Source: Hemerocallis citrina
Lineage: Eukaryota > Streptophyta > Magnoliopsida > Asparagales > Asphodelaceae
Assembly: GCA_017893485.1 (NCBI GenBank)
Contig: CM030364.1
Coordinates: 251,260,731 to 251,324,730 of the forward strand
Length of the DNA stretch: 64,000 nt
Direction of reading: 5' to 3'
The position numbers were made by a program, and so were the translations under genes. How positions within the stretch are numbered: the stretch's first letter is position 1; every line of letters begins with the position of its first letter. Under the pieces are notes generated by a model. The model had not been told where the DNA came from. It made no database searches and was given only the letters and a program-made list of their open reading frames with translations. Below are positions 57,901 through 64,000 of the stretch, in pieces.

Positions 57901-58287
57901 CTGATGCCTTTACCACAACCTCCTTACTCTTGCACTCAATAGTGGCACTGTAGATTGTCATCCAGTCTATGCCAATGATGATGTTGACCCCAAAACCACA
58001 AACTCAATAAGGTCGATGCCAAAGATCCTGCCTCCAATTTCAAGATCACACCATTCATAATATCAGTCGGTAGTCAAATTTTTTCCTGACGGGGTAGCTA
58101 CAAATAGAACTTTGCCAGAATTTTTTTTTTGTTCAACTCCCAATCGTTTTGCAAATGAAGGTGACACAAATGTATGAGATGATCCGGTATCAAATAAAAT
58201 TGTTGCTCTTATTCCATTTATTTGAACTTCTCCTGTTATATAAAGAGTACTCTCATTACATAATATTTATTACATAAACTGGAAATA
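54930..58287 (-). pseudogene. Tekay/Del-like Ty3 pol: PR, RT, RNase H, integrase, chromodomain
   Basis: Read from 58287 downwards. Protease has GEVQINGIRATILFDTGSSH with the DTGS active site (about 58240-58170). RT spans about 57770-57000 ([37 protein letters not shown], catalytic [12 protein letters not shown]). RNase H is at about 56880-56560 ([30 protein letters not shown]). Integrase is at about 56180-55560 (CAVCQQVK zinc part, [38 protein letters not shown]). The C-terminal part (55545-55225, SYADNRRRDMEFEEGDFVF) leads to a decayed chromodomain near 55080-54930 (VEEATWESE). Stops and shifts near 57523, 57126, 56890, 56260, 55772 and 55560 disable it. Its gag lies beyond the inserted solo LTR. 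Confidence 0.9.
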
Positions 58288-58292
58288 ACAAC

Positions 58293-61200
58293 TATCACAC
58301 CCCACTTCCCAAAAAGAGAATATGGAATACGGATACGTGACTAAGTCCAGCGAATGATTTTTATCATCCATAAGCTGTCAGAATCTGTACAACATTTCAC
58401 AGGAATAATCAGAGTAGGAAGCAAGAGAATTCAACCACGCATGAATATATGAATCAAAATACCAACAGGATTACTTGAAACAAAATTTAATAAATTCCAA
58501 ATAAACCCAAATAAACCAGATCTGAACAAGTCAATAATTCTGGATCACACTGCTCAATACAAAATAATCCAAGTAACATATAATTTTTCAAATAAGCAAC
58601 AGAAAATAATAATAGCAAAACTCCAGCAACTAGAACCTCAAATCACTTACACCATCTGGAAGCTGATCTCCAAAATCTGGAATTTAATAAATTGCAGGAA
58701 GAGGGAAAAGAAAACAAAACGCCCGTCAATGCAAGTTACAGGCCGCTTGTAGTGCAGGCACAAGTACATGGGAAAGATAAACAAATAGCATGGAATAGAC
58801 ATGGCAACAAAATAGATCAACTAGCATGAATCATGAACAGAATCAAGTAACATTATGTGCTAACAGGCTACAGGTAACATGTATTAGGTGTCAAGCAAGC
58901 AGGTAAACAGGTATACAGATGAACAGGTAAACAGGTAATCAGGTATACAAGTAAACAGGTGAACAAGTATCATGTAATAGGTATCATGTTATGTCAAGTC
59001 TTGTATTACTATCTAGGTAGCACTTCATGCGTCTCAAACTTTTACCACATGGTTGCTACATTCAAACAAGTTACGTTTAGATTTCATAGTGGAGTACATA
59101 AGGCCGTGTACTCAGGGATCAGGAAAATAGGAACAGGAACAGGTAGAACCTATTGGTTCTCTTCCGAGTACACCTTCTTATAGGGAAGTGTGCAGTCAGG
59201 TAATCAGGTAAATAGGTACATGTAAAACCTACCGATCCTCTTCCGAGTACACATTCCTATAGGGAAGCGTGCAGTTGGTTAATTAGGTAAACATGATCGT
59301 GCATCATGTAGTCATGAACACGCAACAGATGGAAAACACGGGGCCCCTTCTAAGTACACATTTCTATATTTTCCACTACTAGATCTTCCCCTTAACCCCG
59401 ACTTGGTTATTTGTTATTATTATCAAACATGCATGTATGTAACACAAAACAGAGCAAGAATAATATGGCATAAACAAGTAACAGGTTCAGATTAAAAGAT
59501 AAACATGTATAGGTGGAAGACAACTCGTAAAAGGATAGAACAACGAAAATTCTAGTTCAGGACAGCAAGACAGTACTGCACTAAATCTGAAATTCCCGTT
59601 TCTACAAATGTGCGAATATGGATCTGTCAGAAAATTTGAAGAATAGACTCTCGGCCGAATTCATTAAATATATATAAGTCATATGGTATTTCACAAAAAC
59701 AAGTCTCAAACAGGTTTGTATCCAGAAAATGTGTTCAGCCAGAAATCAGAAGTTTGCATTCAAGGACAGGAAAACAGCATAAAAACTTACTGATTAGATC
59801 CAAGAAAAATCTGGGGTATTCTCTAGTATGTTTAGTAACAGAAAATAAAGTTTCATAATTTTCCAACATAGATAGAATAGTCAAGTAAAATCAGAAAGCA
59901 GCAAGATACAGTAGTTTTGTGAATCTGGAATCATAAACACAGCAGTACTAAAACAACAATATCTCACAAAATATAAATCGAAATCCAGATCCGTCAAAAG
60001 GGTGATAAAATAGATACAGTAGGCTACAATTCATATTCACAAAGCTTTTATAGAAAGCAAATAGAATCAAGTCGAAATTAAGGTTCTTTACTGAACAGCA
60101 AGAAAATTCTACAAGTATAGTAGTTGTTTGCAAGTATAGAATAGTTCATAAAAGTCATTAATTAAATCCACAAAAATTAGGGGTTAATCCCAATCAAGTC
60201 TAGTTGTAACCAGAAAAATATTGGATCAAAATATTTTTTTAAGCATCAGTAGAAAAATAAATTACCATACAGAATTCATATAAAATTGGATCTGGAATTT
60301 TCTACACATCTGTAATAGAATAGTCATAACTCGCAACTCATAAATAGAAACTGAGATCTGTCAGAAATTCTGGAAAGTAGACAGAATTCTCTATAATTTA
60401 TATTCACAAATAATTTTCATATACTGACCTTACTAGGGTCTAAATTACTGAACGAAAACGGAAAATCGACAAAACAGAAAATATCCTTCATGCACAAAAT
60501 CAACGAGTTCATATGAAACTCATCCAAAACATAACCAAACATGAAATATGGTATACTAGATGTCCAAGCAACATAGTATAAGGTATTGTGCAAGTCTACA
60601 AAAATTATACTACAACTAACACAACCAAGCACACGATATCATACAAACAACATGCATGTATACATCAAGAAGTGGTCATCCCTAAGTTATTTCATGTCAT
60701 GTGTGTAATGAGGCAACTACGAGCGGGTCAACACAATATAGACAAGATATAACATGGATTTTGCACGAGAATTGTCTCTAGAATACAACTACACTACAGG
60801 AGGTATTTAGTACTTGTATTACACAAAGAAAATAATACAAGTTACTTGCCTTATAGCCGACGAAGGAAACGAAGCAAGAACAAGAATAACGGGAACGGAT
60901 GCCGGGCACGAACTCAACGAACGAATGACGAACCCAAACATGAATCACGAACAACGAACTACGAACCACACGAACACACAAACACACAAACACCGAACGA
61001 ATAATCACGAACACACTAACACGTGCAACTCTCGTGCACATGCAACAAGGAAAGAGCGAGAGAGACGGCGAACAGTCGGGTCGGTAGTGGCACAACGTCG
61101 GAGGGACACAACACTGGGAGTGCTCTATCGTTGCTGGCATTGCTGAAGGCGACAGTATAGGGAGCTTAGGGGCGCACTGCAGGTGTGGGTGGTGCAGCAG

Positions 61201-61949
61201 CCGACTGGTCGCGTCGAGGGGTTTAACGGAGCACAAGGGCACAAAGGAGAAGGGCAGCGCCGAGGGAGAGCTTGCAAGGTGTCGGCTGTTGCAGGCGGGA
61301 GAGAAGAAAGGAAGGAGGTAGGGGATGAGGGCACGGGGGTGAGGTGGTCAGGAAAGAGAGAGAGAGCAGGAGAGTAGGGAGATGCAGGGGGTTGGCCAAA
61401 TAGGGAGGCTAGGGTTGGGTATATATATAGGTGGGTAAATATATATCAGGGTTTAGGGTTAGAGGTGACGGCTGACGGATTAGGTGAAGACAAACGGGTA
61501 TCGGGTGTATAAGGGGTTTAAATGGGTAGTGGTTATTTGGTTTGGAGAAAGAAAAAAAATGGGTATTGGGTCTTATAATAGCTCCAATAAGGTATGAATA
61601 GGATTAGGGTTTAATTAAATAGAATATAAGGTTTTGGGTATGAATAAATCAAAATAAAAAGAAATATAGTGATCCAAAAATAATGAGATGGTCACAAAAT
61701 GGATAAATAAAATAAGGCACGAAAAAAGAAATTTGAATAATGAGGATCAAAATACAAGCTCGATCAAACAGAGAGAAAATAATAGGGGACAACCGAATCA
61801 AGAAGATCAAATAAAGGCAAAAAATCAAATAGATGAATATACATAGAAAATGAAGATCCAAACAAGGTTCAAAAGAGATACAAGATGAATAAATACCCCA
61901 AAAAGAAAAATATATCCAAAAATACAGAAAATGGAAAACAGGGGTTACA
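58293..61949 (-). repeat. Solo LTR inserted between gag and protease of the Tekay-like element, 3,657 bp
   Basis: Homologous to the LTR at 44380-48445 (both have CAGCGAATGATTTT, ATCATCCATAAGCTG and the AACAGGGGTTACA end). The 5-bp duplication ACAAC is at 58288-58292 and 61950-61954. Protease text adjoins one side and gag zinc-knuckle text the other, and nothing of its own internal region remains, so it is a solo LTR. The plus-strand start reads TATCACACC where the other copy has TGTCACGCC. A TATA-like run at 61421-61430 lies about 525 bp from its 5' end. An AACAGGTAAACAGGT-like minisatellite is at about 58860-58980. Confidence 0.88.
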
Positions 61950-61954
61950 ACAAC

Positions 61955-62324
61955 AGAGGACCCTAATCATTTTCTTCCATACCCGTGATGACGTTATCTG
62001 CATCGGCTTCGGTCAGAGCGAACACTCGCCCCTGCTGGTATGGCTTCTATCCCTACTCCGTCTGTTTTCGTCCTTTCTGCTGAAGTTGTGGACAGAAAGG
62101 TCTGGTATGTCCTTCCTTCCCACAGTTGAAGCAGGTTAGGGGGTTCTGAAGCTTAGGGTTCCGAAGCTTGGTGCAAGCGTACCTGAAATGACCAGCTTCC
62201 CACAGTTGTGATAGGTTACACCCAGAGCCTCGTTGCTTGGCCTCCCATCACAGGAACGGTATTTTCCCCAGTTGGTCGGAACCTCTGTGCTAGGGACTGT
62301 TCCTTGAAACTGTTGGACGGTGCG
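61955..62324 (-). pseudogene. Tekay-like gag C-terminus with two zinc knuckles
   Basis: On the minus strand, two knuckle blocks: one near 62200-62160 (HNCGKL, then a one-base shift, then FRYACTKL) and CFNCGKEGHTRPFC (about 62135-62095). GRVFALTEADADNVITG follows, the usual Tekay linker between gag and protease. Continuation into protease is split by the solo LTR at 58293-61949. The N-terminal capsid part is missing because another LTR begins at 62325. Stops occur near 62067 and 61965. Confidence 0.85.
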
Positions 62325-62714
62325 TGTAACGCCCCGCCCCAATACTCAGATAATTTTTATTATTTTTAGAAGACAAATTAATACTTATAGTACAACTGCC
62401 CACCACATGCTGCCTCTCGCTGGTTAATCGATTAGGTGACTCTTGATCATAGGCAATTATATTTATACTTAATTAGTTATTGTATACTCCCGATATGGAC
62501 TCTCTCTTCTAATTCCGTGAGAAGCCCAGTGGGCCCCTTCTAAATATGCCACGTCATCACCGAACCAACCAAGATACAACACACGCCTGATGTTTCTTCA
62601 ACGTTCGGGTGGGCCCCCCTCATCGCTGATGTCAGCACACAACTCATCCAGCACCTCTAAACCCGGGTGCCCCCCCCCCCAACCTTCTCTCTCCTATATT
62701 TACCAATCATGCCA
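62325..62714 (+). repeat. Left part of another LTR
   Basis: Starts TGTAACGCCCCGCCCC, directly where the gag text stops, and contains CTCCTATATTTACC near 62690 as a possible promoter core. It is cut at 62715 by a further LTR start. Orientation and extent cannot be confirmed within the window. Confidence 0.5.
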
Positions 62715-64000
62715 TGTAGAACCCCGTATTTTCAAATATTAGTTTAAAGATTTGAAAATAAATTAAAATGATTTTCTGGAGATTTAATAAGTATTTTCTG
62801 AAAATCTATCTCTTTACACGTGCGAAACACGTGCAAATATTTTTAGTGTAAATAACCAATTTTATATTTTTAGTAAATTCTCCTAATTATAATGGAGTAT
62901 ATTCTAAATTTTGGGATTTCCTGAATAAAGAAACTATTTTTATAAATACTTCGAAAGAGATGGGCTTTTATGTAAAAAGCCATTTGGATCTAAAATCAGT
63001 TATGAAAATTCATTTTTACTGATATTTTGGTTTCCCATGGTTATCATTTAAATTTAAATATATCTATATTTTATTTAAAGTCGATTTGGTGAAGATTTAA
63101 ACAAAAAGGGTGTTTTTGCAAATATGGAATTTATGTAGAATCTTGTGCGAATGTTTTTCTGGAAAGTAAAAGTCAAATATTTTGATTGGAAAATATAATA
63201 TGTATTATTAGATATTATTTCTGATTTTTTTGGATTTTTATGAATATTTTATGATATGTTTGCAAATATTACAAAAGGGAGGGCTTTTGTGCAAAATCGC
63301 CACCCTGAGTTGTAAATCCAGATTTTTCTTATTTACTGGACTATGCTGGATTGCTGGACAACTCAGTGATAAGAAGATTTGATTTGGTTTGATTTAGTTA
63401 ACTTATTTTAACTAAGAAATGTTATATATGTAAAGTAATAAATTGAAAAAGGACTATTTTGCAAATGTATTTCTAAAACCCTAATTCCTTATTTTCGGCC
63501 AGTATAAAAGAGGGTGTGCAGCCATCATTCGCTGCACAACTCAAGTTTTATTATATTTTTATTTTCTTTGTGATCAAGAGGAGGATTTTGGATCTCACAA
63601 AAAGAGAGGCTTTCTTGTTGGATCTCTTCATTCCTAAGGTGAGTGACATTGTTTTGTTTATTTTGTTTGTGTATGCTGTAGATGAGTAGATATAATTGTT
63701 TGGTTGTTTTGTTTGTTTCTCTTTGATTTGTGTACGTCATATGAGAACAATATGAATGTTTAGATTGATTGGATGTTGAATATGTATATGTACGGATGGA
63801 TGAAAAATTGAATCTCCGAGAAGAACTCTAGATATCTGCATATGAATGATGTTAGATCTGTTGAGAACCTATTATAAATTGTTAGTGGGCTAATAATATT
63901 AGATTTCCGTTGTGAACAGTCGACTGATGGCTCAAAGCAGTCGACTGCTACTGCTTAGATTACATTTTTATTAAAATGTTGGGTTATTGTTGATTTGATC
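62715..64000 (+). repeat. Start of a further LTR, running off the window
   Basis: Begins TGTAGAACCCCGTATTTTC, a typical Ty3 LTR start. After about 790 bp of AT-rich sequence there is a strong promoter core, TATAAAA, at 63503-63509, followed by a short leader. No end or coding region is reached. Short open frames here are not supported as genes. Confidence 0.6.

Noticed and set aside
58293..61949. Own 5' LTR of the minus-strand Tekay-like element
   Set aside because: It differs from that element's 3' LTR (52891-54842), has its own ACAAC duplication, and gag text lies on its far side.
1..64000. A new multi-gene defence or metabolic system
   Set aside because: Apart from the RUG3-like gene, every coding region I can identify belongs to a known class of transposable element. 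Their layout is explained by nesting.

Overview
The window is nuclear DNA of a flowering plant. It holds one recognisable host gene among many nested transposable elements, and I see no bacterial, organellar or viral-genome content. The host gene is an RCC1-repeat protein resembling mitochondrial RUG3. It lies on the minus strand with ten exons between 30499 and 19940. All ten exon junctions agree in phase and give 304 codons without a stop, but the C-terminal exons are not in the window. After exon 10 an intact splice donor leads into an intron that is filled, to the left window edge, by retrotransposons.

Positions 1-19521 are a tandem array of a chromodomain Ty3/gypsy element on the plus strand. 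It runs: decayed pol of unit A (1-3325), a shared LTR (about 3262-4043), initiator-Met-type primer site and gag of unit B, a large internal deletion of pol, a second LTR (about 18195-19422), and a third unit collapsed to about 100 bp. A 12,141-bp Tat-type element (5886-18026, target duplication ATGGT, two 609-bp LTRs) sits inside the chromodomain of unit B. It carries gag-PR-RT-RNase H-archaeal-type RNase H-integrase, two tandem-repeat arrays, and an antisense, apparently spliced extra gene.

Positions 19522-30750 hold the RUG3-like gene and its promoter. Intron 2 contains a 3,495-bp hAT transposon (25763-29257, duplication TATTGCAT) with a damaged transposase. Positions 30897-33500, upstream of the gene, hold a minus-strand Helitron and a nest of PIF/Harbinger-like MITEs built from serial palindromes. 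Positions 33517-41705 look like one long solo LTR split by a small Helitron (33631-33973) and by a second hAT element (35506-39550, duplication CTTGAAAT) with an uninterrupted 826-residue transposase.

Positions 41711-44374 are mostly unassigned. Positions 44380-62324 are a nest: a solo LTR (44380-48445) in the start of a decayed Ty1/copia element (48449-52890), which carries a hAT-like MITE in its protease region; a minus-strand Tekay/Del-like Ty3 element (52891-62324) whose gag and protease are separated by a second solo LTR (58293-61949) of the same family as the first; then two further LTR starts (62325 and 62715) running off the window.

The elements do not form a cooperating system. What the window shows is layered insertion, LTR recombination and deletion around, and inside the introns of, a gene whose Arabidopsis counterpart acts in mitochondrial RNA splicing.
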